Shown here: in pieces, positions 50,874 through 62,000 of the stretch
How positions within the stretch are numbered: the stretch's first letter is position 1
Layout: each line of letters begins with the position of its first letter
DNA from: Sphingorhabdus profundilacus
GTDB lineage: Bacteria; Pseudomonadota; Alphaproteobacteria; Sphingomonadales; Sphingomonadaceae
Length of the DNA stretch: 64,000 bases
Direction of reading: 5' to 3'
Assembly: GCF_009769755.1 (NCBI RefSeq)
Contig: NZ_SDWJ01000001.1
Coordinates: 620,001-684,000 of the forward strand
Position numbers and translations under genes: made by a program
Notes under the pieces: model-generated
Told to the model about the DNA's origin: nothing
The model's database searches: none
The model's input: only the letters and a program-made list of their open reading frames with translations

Positions 50874-53800
50874 TTATTCCGCGGCCTCGGCAAAGCCCTC
50901 ATCGCCTTCGACAAGATCATGCGCTTTCAGGTCTACGTTGAGACCTAATGAACGCATTTCCTTGACCAGAACGTTGAAGCTTTCGGGAATACCGGCTTCG
51001 AAGGTGTCGTCACCCTTGACGATGGCCTCGTAGACCTTGGTACGACCGATCACGTCATCCGACTTGACCGTCAGCATTTCCTGCAGGGTGTAGGCGGCAC
51101 CATAGGCTTGCAGAGCCCAGACCTCCATTTCCCCGAAGCGCTGGCCGCCGAACTGCGCCTTACCGCCCAGCGGCTGCTGGGTAACAAGGCTGTAAGGTCC
51201 GATGGAGCGGGCGTGGATCTTGTCATCAACCAAGTGATGCAATTTGAGCATGTAGATAATGCCCACAGTTACCTTGCGGTCAAACTTGTCGCCGGTGCGT
51301 CCATCGAACAAATCGGACTGACCTGATCCATCAAGTCCAGCCAGCTGAAGCATCGTCGTCACATCGGCTTCGCGTGCGCCGTCAAACACAGGGGTGCCCA
51401 TGGGGACGCCGGTGATGACATTGCCAGCCAGCTCAATGATATCGGCATCGCTGCGGCCATTGATTTCCTTGGCATAATCTTCGCCATAGGCATGGACAAG
51501 ACGCTCGCGCACCGCTTCCGGTGGTGCGGCGGCTTCTGGATTTGGGTTGGCATGGCGCCAATCTTCGAGAGCTTCACCTATCTGCTTGCCCAGGCCGCGC
51601 GCAGCCCAGCCCAGATGGGTTTCGAAAATCTGACCAACATTCATGCGCGACGGCACGCCGAGCGGGTTGAGCACGATGTCGACGGGTGTACCATCAGCAA
51701 GGAAAGGCATGTCTTCTTGCGGAAGGATCCGCGAGATAACCCCCTTGTTCCCGTGACGACCGGCCATCTTGTCCCCTGGCTGAAGCTTGCGCTTCACTGC
51801 GACGAAGACCTTGACCATCTTGAGCACGCCAGGTGCCAGTTCATCGCCGCGCTCCAGCTTCTCGCGACGATCTTCGAATTTCTCGACGATCAGTTTGACG
51901 GCGTCGTCATACTGAACTTTGACGGCTTCAAGGTCGCCTTGAATTTTGTCGTCGACAACGGCGATCTTCCACCATTCGTGACGCTCAACTTCAGCGAGGT
52001 TTTCCTCGTTGATCGTGTCGCCTTTTTTGAGCGCCTTTGGAGCGGCCGCAACGGTTTGACCGATCAGCATGTCCCGCAGACGATTGTAAGTAGCACGGTT
52101 CAAAATCGAGCGTTCGTCCTCACGGTCCTTGGCAAGACGTTCGATTTCTTCGCGTTCGATGGCCATCGCACGCTCGTCCTTGTCGATACCATGACGGTTG
52201 AACACGCGCACTTCGACAACCGTACCGGCAACGCCGGGGGGCAGTTTCAGCGAGGTATCGCGAACGTCGCTGGCCTTTTCGCCAAAGATAGCACGCAGAA
52301 GCTTTTCTTCCGGCGTCATCGGGCTTTCGCCCTTTGGCGTGATCTTGCCGACCAAGATATCACCGGGATGCACTTCGGCACCGATGTAGACGATACCCGC
52401 TTCGTCGAGGCTGCGAAGAGCTTCTTCGCCGACGTTCGGAATATCGCGGGTAATGTCTTCGGGGCCAAGCTTGGTATCGCGGGCCATAACTTCGAACTCT
52501 TCGATATGGATCGACGTAAAGACGTCATCCTTCACGATGCGTTCCGAAATCAGGATCGAGTCTTCGTAGTTATAACCATTCCAGGGCATGAATGCGACGA
52601 GGCTGTTCTTGCCCAATGCCAGTTCGCCCAGCTCGGTCGAAGGACCGTCGGCGATGATATCACCGGCTTCGATCACGTCGCCAACCTTAACCAACGGCTT
52701 CTGGTTGATGCAGGTGTTCTGGTTGGAACGCTGGAATTTTTGCAGCGTGTAGATGTCCACGCCGGATTGTCCAGCTTCGACTTCGCCAGTTACCCGAACC
52801 ACAATGCGGGTTGCGTCCACCTGATCGACGATGCCGGTGCGGCGTGCGCCGATGGCAGCGCCGGAATCGCGAGCTACGGTTTCTTCCATGCCGGTGCCGA
52901 CAAACGGTGCCTCTGCGCGCAGCAGGGGAACGGCCTGACGTTGCATGTTCGATCCCATCAGAGCGCGGTTGGCGTCATCATTTTCCAGGAACGGGATCAG
53001 CGACGCTGCGACCGAAACCAGCTGTTTTGGGCTAACGTCCATCAAGGTGACCTGATCGCGAGGTGCCATCAGGAATTCGCCGGCTTCGCGGGCCGAGATC
53101 AGTTCTTCGGCGAAGCTGCCGTCTTCGGTCAGTTCTGCGTTGGCCTGAGCAATCGTGTTTTTCTGCTCTTCCATTGCCGACAGATAGACCACATCGTCGG
53201 TGACCTTGTGGTCGATGACTTTGCGGTATGGAGTTTCGATGAAACCATATTTGTTAACTCGGCTGAAGCTTGCGAGGCTGTTGATCAGACCGATGTTCGG
53301 GCCTTCCGGCGTTTCAATCGGGCAGATGCGTCCATAATGGGTCGGATGGACGTCGCGAACTTCGAAGCCGGCGCGTTCGCGGGTCAGACCGCCTGGTCCA
53401 AGGGCCGAAACACGGCGCTTGTGCGTCACTTCGGAGAGCGGATTGGTCTGGTCCATGAACTGCGACAATTGCGACGAACCAAAGAATTCGCGCACCGCAG
53501 CCACCGCCGGTTTGGCGTTGATCAGGTCATTTGGCATCACAGTGGAGACATCTACGCTTGACATGCGTTCCTTGACCGCACGCTCCATCCGCAAAAGGCC
53601 AACGCGATACTGGTTTTCGAGCAGCTCACCGACCGAACGCACCCGGCGGTTGCCAAGGTTGTCGATATCGTCGATTTCGCCCTTGCCATCCTTCAGGTTG
53701 ACCAGTTCCTTGACCACCGCAAGAATATCTTCATTCCGCAAAGTGGTGTGGTCATCAGCGGCATCGAGGCCCAACCGCATGTTCAGCTTGACGCGGCCCA

Positions 53801-55031
53801 CTGCCGACAAGTCATAGCGATCCGCATCGAAGAACAGCCCGGCAAACAAAGCCTCCGCCGTTTCGCGCGTGGGCGGCTCGCCAGGGCGCATCACGCGATA
53901 GATCGCATCAAGGCCCATGTCGCGGTTCTCGGCCTTGTCGGCCTTCAGCGTGTTGCGGATCCATGCACCGGTGATGACATGGTCGATGTCGAGCAATTCG
54001 ATCGCATCAATCCCCGCCTTGTCCAGCATTTCAAGGTTTTCGGCAGTGATTTCATCGCCCGCCTCGACATAGATCCGTCCGGTCTTCTCATCGATCAGTT
54101 CGAACGCGGAATAGCGGCCAAAGATTTCTTCGGTCGGGATCAGCAACTGGGTCAGCCCATCCTTCACCGCCTTGTTGGCAGCGCGCGGCGTGATCTTGGT
54201 GCCAGCAGGGAAGATAACCTCACCCGATTTGGCATCGACAATGTCGAACATCGGCTTCGACGCGCGCCATTGTTCCGCATTGAAGGGGATGATCCATCCA
54301 CCCTTCCCACGCTGGAACGTCACGCGGTCATAGAAATGGTTGAGGATTTCCTCATCATTCATGCCCAGACCATAAAGCAGGGTCGATACCGGCAGCTTGC
54401 GCTTACGGTCGATCCGCACGTTGACAATATCCTTGGCATCAAATTCAAAGTCGAGCCACGACCCGCGATAGGGAATGACGCGCGCGGCAAACAGATATTT
54501 GCCCGAAGAGTGCGTCTTGCCACGGTCATGGTCGAACAGGACGCCCGGCGAACGGTGCATCTGCGACACGATAACGCGCTCTGTCCCGTTGATGAAGAAG
54601 GTGCCGTTATGCGTCATGAGCGGCATATCGCCCATATAGACGTCCTGTTCCTTGATATCGAGAACCGAGCGCGCTTCGGTATCGGGGTCAACCTCGAACA
54701 CGATCAGGCGCAGCGTCACCTTCATCTGCGCGGCATAAGTGATTCCGCGCTGACGGCATTCTTCCACGTCATATTTCGGGTCTTCCAGTTCGTAATGGAC
54801 AAAGTCCAGTTCCGACGTTCCGGCAAAATCCTTGACCGGAAAAACGCTCCGCAAAGTTTTTTCTAGTCCGGATACATAACCGATCGACGGGTCAGAGCGC
54901 AGGAACTGCTCATAGCTTTCGCGCTGGACCTCGATCAAATTGGGCATGTCGATGACTTCATGAATGTCACCAAAAATTTTACGGATACGCTTTTGACGCG
55001 AGAGTGTCGCAGGAGCGGTACGAGATGCCAT
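50874..55031 (-). CDS. rpoB: DNA-directed RNA polymerase beta subunit
   Basis: Beta subunit of RNA polymerase, 1385 residues. The rifampicin-cluster region [32 protein letters not shown] is wild-type in appearance. [33 protein letters not shown] and [13 protein letters not shown] are intact, as is the C-terminal [27 protein letters not shown]. It starts [21 protein letters not shown]. The upstream 478 bases contain no rplL or other ribosomal gene, only spacer and tRNA-Asn. Confidence 0.98.
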   Translation of the reverse strand: MASRTAPATLSRQKRIRKIFGDIHEVIDMPNLIEVQRESYEQFLRSDPSIGYVSGLEKTLRSVFPVKDFAGTSELDFVHYELEDPKYDVEECRQRGITYAAQMKVTLRLIVFEVDPDTEARSVLDIKEQDVYMGDMPLMTHNGTFFINGTERVIVSQMHRSPGVLFDHDRGKTHSSGKYLFAARVIPYRGSWLDFEFDAKDIVNVRIDRKRKLPVSTLLYGLGMNDEEILNHFYDRVTFQRGKGGWIIPFNAEQWRASKPMFDIVDAKSGEVIFPAGTKITPRAANKAVKDGLTQLLIPTEEIFGRYSAFELIDEKTGRIYVEAGDEITAENLEMLDKAGIDAIELLDIDHVITGAWIRNTLKADKAENRDMGLDAIYRVMRPGEPPTRETAEALFAGLFFDADRYDLSAVGRVKLNMRLGLDAADDHTTLRNEDILAVVKELVNLKDGKGEIDDIDNLGNRRVRSVGELLENQYRVGLLRMERAVKERMSSVDVSTVMPNDLINAKPAVAAVREFFGSSQLSQFMDQTNPLSEVTHKRRVSALGPGGLTRERAGFEVRDVHPTHYGRICPIETPEGPNIGLINSLASFSRVNKYGFIETPYRKVIDHKVTDDVVYLSAMEEQKNTIAQANAELTEDGSFAEELISAREAGEFLMAPRDQVTLMDVSPKQLVSVAASLIPFLENDDANRALMGSNMQRQAVPLLRAEAPFVGTGMEETVARDSGAAIGARRTGIVDQVDATRIVVRVTGEVEAGQSGVDIYTLQKFQRSNQNTCINQKPLVKVGDVIEAGDIIADGPSTELGELALGKNSLVAFMPWNGYNYEDSILISERIVKDDVFTSIHIEEFEVMARDTKLGPEDITRDIPNVGEEALRSLDEAGIVYIGAEVHPGDILVGKITPKGESPMTPEEKLLRAIFGEKASDVRDTSLKLPPGVAGTVVEVRVFNRHGIDKDERAMAIEREEIERLAKDREDERSILNRATYNRLRDMLIGQTVAAAPKALKKGDTINEENLAEVERHEWWKIAVVDDKIQGDLEAVKVQYDDAVKLIVEKFEDRREKLERGDELAPGVLKMVKVFVAVKRKLQPGDKMAGRHGNKGVISRILPQEDMPFLADGTPVDIVLNPLGVPSRMNVGQIFETHLGWAARGLGKQIGEALEDWRHANPNPEAAAPPEAVRERLVHAYGEDYAKEINGRSDADIIELAGNVITGVPMGTPVFDGAREADVTTMLQLAGLDGSGQSDLFDGRTGDKFDRKVTVGIIYMLKLHHLVDDKIHARSIGPYSLVTQQPLGGKAQFGGQRFGEMEVWALQAYGAAYTLQEMLTVKSDDVIGRTKVYEAIVKGDDTFEAGIPESFNVLVKEMRSLGLNVDLKAHDLVEGDEGFAEAAE

Positions 55032-55509
55032 AAGGTGCTTTGCCTTCGTTCAGAATGTCAGGCGCGTGAAGGGTGTTTCACAAGACAGGAAAAGGCCGCA
55101 TGGCAACAGCCCCGGATTCGGGTCCTGCCGTGCAGCCGTTTCGCGATGTGAAAACCATATCCGCCAATGCCTTAGCCACGTCCACGCGAAGACGCAGCTG
55201 TTCCCGACGGTGTAGGTGTTGGATTTCGTATAGAGGGGGAGGGGGTTGGGGTCAAGGGTGTGTGGAGCTTGTTGAAGGAGGCGCTATCTACCACAACATA
55301 CCATTGGATTTTAATCTTCAACGTATCGAGCTGACCCGATGTGTTGAGCTTACAGCGAATGTTAATGGACAACAGACATATGGCTCCCCCGAAAAGGGAG
55401 CACAAAGTTAGTAAAATCAATATGTTGCATGTGAGACAAAAAAGCTATCTTCTAGTTCAACTTGTCTCACAGACAAATTGAACATTAAAATCAATGCGTT
55501 AGATAAATT
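55032..55509. other. Long leader/spacer upstream of rpoB
   Basis: 478 bases without a convincing gene; it must contain the rpoB promoter but I cannot place -35/-10 boxes with confidence. The part nearest tRNA-Asn is AT-rich. It holds a TGGCTCCCC tRNA-like fragment at 55381 and a 10-bp inverted repeat TGTGAGACAA/TTGTCTCACA (55430-55439, 55462-55471). Confidence 0.55.
55381..55471. repeat. Degenerate att-like remnant next to tRNA-Asn
   Basis: TGGCTCCCC (55381-55389) repeats the tRNA-Asn 3' end. AAGTTAGTAAAATCAAT and the TGTGAGACAA/TTGTCTCACA inverted pair follow. The same order of elements (tRNA fragment, AAATCAAT, TGTCTCACA) occurs at 22974-23083, suggesting two related remnants. Short matches read by eye. 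Confidence 0.4.
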
Positions 55510-55584
55510 TGGCTCCCCGGGAGGGATTCGAACCCCCGACCAATTGATTAACAGTCAACTGCTCTACCACTGAGCTACCAGGGA
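55510..55584 (-). tRNA. tRNA-Asn (GTT)
   Basis: 75 nt with encoded CCA. The 5' strand TCCCTGG pairs with CCGGGGA. The D-arm is GCTC-AGTGGTA-GAGC. The anticodon loop CTGTTAA sits between GTTGA and TCAAT, giving anticodon GTT. The T-arm is GGGGG-TTCGAAT-CCCTC, the discriminator base is G, and CCA follows. All cloverleaf stems close (with a few G-T pairs). Confidence 0.95.
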
Positions 55585-55657
55585 GCAGCCCGATTGCTCG
55601 GGCAGAGGCGCGCCTATAGCAGCGCTTTTTAAACTTTGGCAAGCGCCCTTTGCCAAT

Positions 55658-56434
55658 TCAGACAATAAATTGTTCCATTGCAATCCGGTCGTCCAAAGCA
55701 TGTTCCGGATCGAATAAAAGCGTGAGCGCGCGGTTGCGGTCGAGGGCCACTTCAACGTGGGAAATGTCTCGGATTTCCCGCTGGTCGGCGACGGCGCTGA
55801 CGGGGCGTTTGCCGGCCTCCAATATCTTCAGCTTGATGACATAGCGGTCCGGCAAGATCGCGCCCTTCCATCGGCGGGGGCGGAACGGGCTGATGGGGGT
55901 GAGGGCGAGCAGCGACGAATCAAGCGGCAGGATCGGGCCATTGGCGGACAGATTGTAAGCGGTCGACCCGGCGGGCGTGGACACCAATATGCCGTCGCAA
56001 ATCAGCTCGGGTATCACCGCCCGGCCATTCACCGAAATCTCCAGCTTCGCCGCCTGCCGGGTCTCGCGCAGAAGGGATACTTCGTTGATCGCGGGCAGGG
56101 TGAAACTCTGTCCACCGACGGTTGTAATCGTCGCGACCAGCGGCCGGACCTGAAAAGCCTTGGCGCGGGATAGGCGGTTCAGCAGCTCGCCCGGCTGCCA
56201 TCCGTTCATCAGAAAGCCGATGGTCCCACGGTTCATGCCATAAGCGGGAATGTCGCGGCGATCCTCGTGCAGCCGGTGCAAAACCTGCAGCATATGGCCG
56301 TCGCCGCCCAAAACGATTACCGCCTCGGCATCGTCCAGCGATACAAAATCGATCTGTTCGCGCAAAATGGCCTCCGCCTCCCGCGCGGTCGGGGTGGCGG
56401 ACGCGAGCACCGCGAGACGGGTATAGTCGGTCAT
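55658..56434 (-). CDS. nadK: NAD kinase
   Basis: Phosphorylates NAD to NADP. 258 residues, of the short proteobacterial type. GGDGHMLQ at 43-50 is the family's GGDG motif. The NRGTIGFLMN segment and the NE/D region DGILVSTPAGSTAYNLSANGPILP are characteristic. It overlaps the moaA stop (ATGA), so the two are co-translated although their pathways are unrelated. tRNA-Asn follows 74 bases downstream on the same strand. Confidence 0.95.
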   Translation of the reverse strand: MTDYTRLAVLASATPTAREAEAILREQIDFVSLDDAEAVIVLGGDGHMLQVLHRLHEDRRDIPAYGMNRGTIGFLMNGWQPGELLNRLSRAKAFQVRPLVATITTVGGQSFTLPAINEVSLLRETRQAAKLEISVNGRAVIPELICDGILVSTPAGSTAYNLSANGPILPLDSSLLALTPISPFRPRRWKGAILPDRYVIKLKILEAGKRPVSAVADQREIRDISHVEVALDRNRALTLLFDPEHALDDRIAMEQFIV

Positions 56435-57426
56435 CCGCCGGTTGCATTCATATGGCGTGACAGGCGCAGTTCGGGATCGGCCATCTGCCGTTCGAAGTCA
56501 TGCCGCGCCGGCTTCAGACGCAGCGCCTTTTGTAGCAATGTGTCGACCGCCGCCATGCCATCCTCGCGAAGCGCCTTGCGGAAATCGACATGCATGGTGG
56601 ACCCAAGGCACATATAAATCTTGCCATCGGTCGTCAGGCGCAGTCGGTTGCAATCGTCGCAGAAATTATGGCTGAGCGGCGTAATCAGCCCCAGTCGCAG
56701 GCCCAGCGGGGCGACATTCCAGTATCGGGCAGGGCCAGAACTGCGATGCGCCAGCGGCGACAACGCATAGCGTTCGCGCAAGGGTGCGATGAAGTCATCC
56801 ATGGCGATATAGCGGTCTTGCCGGTCTGCGACGCCTTCGCCCAAGGGCATAGTTTCGATAAGCGACAGGTCATAGCCATTTGCCGCGCAAAATTCGGCCA
56901 TGGCGACCAATTCGGCCTCATTCTCGTCCTTCAGCGCCACCATGTTGATTTTAATGCCTATTCCCTGCGCTGCCGCCGCCGCGATTCCTGACAAAACCTG
57001 AGTCAAATCGCCACCGCGGGTGATGGTGCGGAAGGTTTCGGGGTTCAGGCTGTCGAGGCTTATGTTAATTCGGCTGAAGCTTGCGTTGGCCAATATAGGG
57101 GCAAATTGAGTCAACCGGCTGCCATTGGTGGTCAGGGTCAGTTCGTCCAGACGGCCTGCCTCGACATGGCCGCCAAGTTCCTTCAGCAGTACCTCAATAT
57201 CCCGCCGGACCAGCGGTTCGCCGCCTGTCAGGCGGATTTTGCGGATGCCGTGCGCGATGAAGCGGTTCGCGAGAAGCGCGATTTCGCTATAATCCAACAG
57301 ATCGCCATGGGGCAGAAAAGTCTGCTTTTCAGGCATGCAATAATGGCACCGGAAATTGCACCGGTCGGTCACCGAGATACGGAGATAATCGATATGGCGC
57401 CCTTGTCCGTCAATCATATTGGTCAT
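56431..57426 (-). CDS. moaA: GTP 3',8-cyclase MoaA (molybdenum cofactor biosynthesis)
   Basis: Radical-SAM enzyme converting GTP to 3',8-cyclo-GTP in the first step of molybdopterin synthesis. About 331 residues. The N-terminal [4Fe-4S] motif CNFRCHYC places Cys at 23, 27 and 30. The C-terminal second cluster site reads CDDCNRLRLTTDGKIYMC. The conserved C-terminal Gly-Gly, needed for activity, is present. I start at MTNMIDGQGRHIDYLRI (57426); a longer frame to 57513 adds a hydrophobic, atypical N-terminus. It is divergent from the EAL gene and coupled to nadK. Confidence 0.94.
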   Translation of the reverse strand: MTNMIDGQGRHIDYLRISVTDRCNFRCHYCMPEKQTFLPHGDLLDYSEIALLANRFIAHGIRKIRLTGGEPLVRRDIEVLLKELGGHVEAGRLDELTLTTNGSRLTQFAPILANASFSRINISLDSLNPETFRTITRGGDLTQVLSGIAAAAAQGIGIKINMVALKDENEAELVAMAEFCAANGYDLSLIETMPLGEGVADRQDRYIAMDDFIAPLRERYALSPLAHRSSGPARYWNVAPLGLRLGLITPLSHNFCDDCNRLRLTTDGKIYMCLGSTMHVDFRKALREDGMAAVDTLLQKALRLKPARHDFERQMADPELRLSRHMNATGG

Positions 57427-57507
57427 GTAAGCAGAAATTTCCGGCTTACAAAGCCGAAATGCGAAAATCGCAAGAGTTGCTAAAGATATTCGCGCTAAAG
57501 CCGCAGG

Positions 57508-58788
57508 ATGCAATCATTGCGCGACACATCCAGCAACAATTTGACCATGCGCCGCGCCCGCCATGTGCGCGAATGGCTGGCCGAAGCGTCGCAGGAGCCG
57601 GTGACGGTGCTGCTGCTCGGCATCAAGGACCTGAAGCAGATTAACGACCGCTTGGGCCGCGCTATGGGCGATGCGGTTATCCGGCGTGTGGGCCAGCAAA
57701 TCCGCGCCTTTGCCGAACAACAGCTATCGCCGATCCGCCTGATGGCCAAGATGCCGGGGCGGGAATTCATGCTGGTGGTCGATGGCAATGCGGGCGGAAA
57801 GCAGCTTGAACTCGCCGCACAAAAACTGCTCGAAATGGTCTCGGTCGATCTGGGCGAGGGCGCAGCCCCGCTGCATATCAATGCACGTTTGGGAATCGCC
57901 TTGTCGCGGCCCACCGAAAGCCGCCCAAATTTGGCCGCCCGTGCTGCGGACGCGCTTGCCAAAGCCTATGGCCGCAAGGGCAAACGCTATGTCGTTGCCG
58001 AGGCGCAGGCCCCGTTCAACCCCGCCATGGAGCAGGTCGATGTAGCGCTGCGTTCGGCGCTTGCGGCGCGAGAGATTGTGATATTGCTGCAACCGCAGTT
58101 CGAAGTGTCGTCCGGACGGCTAGTTGGTGCCGAGGCACTTGCCCGGCTGAACCATCCCCAATTGGGCGAGATTGGCGCAGGCGACCTGTTCGCGTCGGCG
58201 GACCGGTGCGATTTGCGCGAGGAATTGTCGCACCTGATTCAGGACAAGGCGATCAACATCGCCGCCGCTTGGCCTGCCGCGCTCAGCGACCTGCGCCTTG
58301 CGGTCAATCTGGGTGCGGAGGAACTGACCGAATATTATGGGGCGCATCTACTGGAATTGGTGGCGCAGGCCGGTTTTGCACCCGAACGATTGACGCTGGA
58401 GCTGACCGAGGAAAGCCTGATCCGCGATCTGGAGCGGACGGCGGGACAGCTCGAATTGCTGCGCGCCAAGGGTATGCGGATCGCGGTTGATGATTTCGGA
58501 ACCGGCTATTCCAGTCTGGCCTATCTCAAATCCTTGCCGCTTGATTATCTCAAAATCGACAAGGGCATGACGCCGGATATTGTAGGCACCGGCAAAGACC
58601 GGATCATCATGCGCGCGATCATCGCGATGGCCAAGGCATTGGGAATGGCGATAATCGCCGAGGGCGTGGAGAAGGCCGAAGAGCTGGAGATGTTGCGGGC
58701 CGAAGGGTGCGATTATTTTCAGGGATTCCTGCGGTCGCCTCCGCTGGCGCCGGCCGAGTTTGAGCGGTTTGCACTAAGGGCGAATTGA
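57508..58788 (+). CDS. Cyclic-di-GMP phosphodiesterase, degenerate GGDEF plus EAL domain
   Basis: A 426-residue soluble protein. The N-terminal GGDEF-like domain (about 1-165) has MPGREF where the GGDEF signature should be, so cyclase activity is unlikely. The C-terminal EAL domain (about 175-426) keeps the catalytic set: GAEALARL (EAL), NLGAEEL (Asn), LELTEES (Glu), DDFGTGYSSLAYL (metal-binding Asp pair), LKIDKG (Lys), AEGVE (Glu) and CDYFQGF (Gln). I therefore predict an active c-di-GMP phosphodiesterase, perhaps tuned by its GGDEF domain. No membrane segment or sensor domain is visible. Confidence 0.9.
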   Translation: MQSLRDTSSNNLTMRRARHVREWLAEASQEPVTVLLLGIKDLKQINDRLGRAMGDAVIRRVGQQIRAFAEQQLSPIRLMAKMPGREFMLVVDGNAGGKQLELAAQKLLEMVSVDLGEGAAPLHINARLGIALSRPTESRPNLAARAADALAKAYGRKGKRYVVAEAQAPFNPAMEQVDVALRSALAAREIVILLQPQFEVSSGRLVGAEALARLNHPQLGEIGAGDLFASADRCDLREELSHLIQDKAINIAAAWPAALSDLRLAVNLGAEELTEYYGAHLLELVAQAGFAPERLTLELTEESLIRDLERTAGQLELLRAKGMRIAVDDFGTGYSSLAYLKSLPLDYLKIDKGMTPDIVGTGKDRIIMRAIIAMAKALGMAIIAEGVEKAEELEMLRAEGCDYFQGFLRSPPLAPAEFERFALRAN

Positions 58789-58824
58789 GGGTGGGGGTTT
58801 AAGGGAACAGTCCCAAACGACATT

Positions 58825-58986
58825 CCCTCTCTCCTTTAGGGGAGAGGTGCGAGACTTGGTGGCTTGCCGCCTAGTCGCAGCGGAGAGGGGCTGGACGGTG
58901 AGGTTTGTGCGCGAACTCCCCCTCTCCACTGCGCCTAATTGCTAAAGCAATAAGGCTTCGTACCTCTCCCCTGAAGGGGAGAGGGT
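58825..58986. repeat. Large imperfect inverted repeat between EAL gene and mfd
   Basis: Each end is a hairpin (CTCTCCTTTAGGGGAGAGG and CTCTCCCCTGAAGGGGAGAG). Internal segments are reverse-complementary as well: GTGCGAGACTTGG / CCTAATTGC...GCTTCGTAC, and GCAGCGGAGAGGGG / CCCCTCTCCACTGC. Overall this gives two arms of about 65 bases around a central 25-base spacer. It fills most of the 228-base gap between two convergent genes and may terminate both. It is a different family from the CCTGAACTTG and CCTCCCGC repeats. Confidence 0.8.
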
Positions 58987-59016
58987 GGGCACTTGACCCT
59001 GTCCCCAACAGCCCGG

Positions 59017-62000
59017 CTACCCCGCCTTCCGCGCAAGATTGGCCAGACCCTTCGACAATTGCAAACATCCGTTCAACCGCGACGCCGGGTCGCCCCAGAC
59101 GCGGTTTATGACCAGCTTGCTGTCGGGGCGCAGCTTTGCCGTTTCGCCCAATTTGGCGACATAGGCGAGCAGGCCCGGGACATTGGGCGGGGTGTCGTCG
59201 TGGAAGCTGACCAGCGTTCCGCGCGCACCGACCTCGATCTTGGCGACTTGCGCGACAAGTGCATTTTGCTTGATCTGGATAAGCTTGAGCAGATTTTGCG
59301 TCGGTTCCGGAATGGTGCCGAAACGGTCGGTAATTTCTGCGGCAAAGCCTTCTATGTCCTGACCTTCCTCCAGTTCGTTCAGGCGGCGGTACAGCGCCAT
59401 GCGGACCGACAGGTCGGGGACATAATCGTCGGGAATCAGGATCGGCGCATCGATGGTGATCTGCGGCGAGAAGCTGCCGCGCGGTTTGGCAAAGCCGCTG
59501 GCATCCGCCCGCGCTTCTAAAATCGCATCCTCCAGCATCGACTGGTACAGTTCGAACCCGACTTCCTTGATATGCCCCGATTGTTCGTCGCCGACCAGAT
59601 TGCCCGCACCGCGAATGTCGAGGTCATGGCTGGCAAGCTGGAACCCGGCGCCAAGGCTGTCGAGATCGCCCAGCACCTTGAGCCGTTTTTCCGCAGTTTC
59701 GGTCAGCACGCGGTTTGCCTCGTGAGTCATATAGGCATAGGCACGCGTCTTTGACCGGCCCACACGGCCGCGTAACTGGTAAAGCTGTGCAAGACCAAAG
59801 CGGTCGGCGCGGTGGATGATGAGCGTGTTGGCGCTCGGGATATCGAGACCGCTTTCGACGATTGTCGTCGACAGAAGGACGTCATAGCGCTTTTCGTAAA
59901 AGGCGCTCATCCGCTCTTCGACCTGAGTTGCCGACATCTGGCCGTGCGCGGTGACATGTTTGATTTCGGGCACTTCGGTTCGCAGGAATTCCTCGATTTC
60001 GGTGAGGTCGGCGATACGCGGCACCACGAAAAAGCTTTGCCCGCCGCGATAATGTTCGCGTAGCAATGCCTCGCGCAACACAACCGGGTCCCATGGCATG
60101 ACGTAGGTCCGCACCGCGAGGCGGTCGACCGGCGGGGTCTGGATAACCGACAATTCGCGCAATCCCGACATCGCCATCTGCAAGGTGCGGGGAATGGGGG
60201 TCGCGGTCAGGGTCAGCATATGGACGTCGGTCTTCAGCGCTTTCAACTGCTCCTTGTGGTTGACGCCAAAACGCTGTTCTTCATCCACGATGACGAGACC
60301 CAGCCGCCTGAATTGCAGCGATTTTGCAAGGACCGCATGGGTTCCGATCACGATGTCGACCGTGCCATCGGCCAGACCTTCGCGCGTGGCGGTGGCTTCT
60401 GCGGCAGGCACGAGCCGCGACAGGCGCCCGAGTTTCAGCGGAAGGTCCCGGAAACGGTCCAGGAAATTGGTATAATGCTGCCGCGCCAATAAGGTTGTCG
60501 GCGCAATAACGGCAACCTGATACCCGGCCAGTGCCACGGCAAAGGCGGCGCGCATCGCGACCTCGGTTTTTCCGAAGCCCACATCGCCGCAGACCAGACG
60601 GTCCATGGGCTTGCCCGCCGACAGGTCATCCAGCACTTCTTCGATAACCCGCAACTGGTCTTCGGTTTCCTCATAGGGGAAACGGTCGACAAAGCTGGCA
60701 TAGGCCTGATCATCGACTTCGATGACCGCGCCGGGACGAAGGGCCCGTTCAGCAGCGGTTTTCAGCAGTTCGTGCGCGATGGCGCGAATGCGTTCTTTCA
60801 GCTTTGACTTGCGCCGTTGCCATGCTTCGCCGCCCAATTTGTCGAGGCTTACATTTTCGCTGTCCGAGCCATAGCGCGACAGGACGTCGATATTTTCAAC
60901 AGGGACATAAAGCTTGTCGCCGCCCGAATAGCTCAACGCCACACAGTCGTGCGGGCTGTTACCGACGGGGATGGAAATCAGCCCTTCATAACGGCCGATA
61001 CCGTGATCCTGATGCACCACCAGATCACCGGGGCTGAGCGCGGCGAGTTCAGCAAGGAAAGCGTCGGCTGATTTGCGTTTCTTGTGACGGCGGACAAGCC
61101 GGTCGCCAAGCATATCCTGCTCGCTGATCAGCGCGATATCGCTCGACGTGAAGCCGTGATCGATGGGCAGGACGACCATGGCAACGGTACCCCTCCCGCC
61201 TGCGGGAGGGGTTAGGGGAGGGCGCCCCGGGCCTGACTTGACTGACCCTCCCCAAGCCCCTCCCGCTTGCGGGAGGGGGGAAGTCATGCCGAGCGCTTCC
61301 TGCCAACCGTCGGCATCGGCGAGGGGCGGGGCACCATGATCTTTCAACAGACCCTTCAGCCGTTCGCGTGCGCCGTTGGAATAGCTGGCGATGATGGGGC
61401 GGCTGCCGCCTTTTATCAGCGATTTAAGATGACCGGCCACGGCCTCGTATACATTCGCTTTTTGCGTGCGTTCGGGCGCAAAATCACGGGCGGTGGCGAT
61501 GGCAAAATCGATGGTCCGGTCGGAATCCGGCTGCGCGAACGGGGTCAGAAGATGTGCGGCATTGTCGGCAAGCACCTTTTCCACCCCGTCCCCTGAAAGA
61601 TAGAGCATTTCAGGTGGCAAGGGACGGTAGCTGCCGGGTTCGGCGACCTGCGCCTTGACGCGGTTGTCGTAATAATCGGCTATGGCGTCCAGCCGTGATT
61701 GCCCCGCGGCGATAGCACCCGCATCGCGGATAACCAGTGCATCTGCGCCGACATGGTCGAAGATCGTCGCCATGCGTTCTTCGAATAGCGGCAACCAATG
61801 GTCCATACCGGACAGGCGGCGGCCTTCGGACACGGCCTGATAAAGAGGATCGCCAGTGGCGGTGACGCCGAAGCGTTCACGGTAGCCGACGCGGAACCGC
61901 TTGATCGCTTCTTCGTCCATCAACGCTTCGACAGCGGGCAGGATATCGAAATGCTCGACCCAGTCGATACTGCGTTGATCCGACGGGTTGAAACGGCGGA

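Noticed and set aside
51492-53561. Long open frame (about 690 codons) antisense to rpoB
   Set aside because: It mirrors a highly conserved gene in a GC-rich genome; there is no ribosome site and no recognisable domain. Similar antisense frames over ahcY, addB and mfd were dismissed for the same reason.
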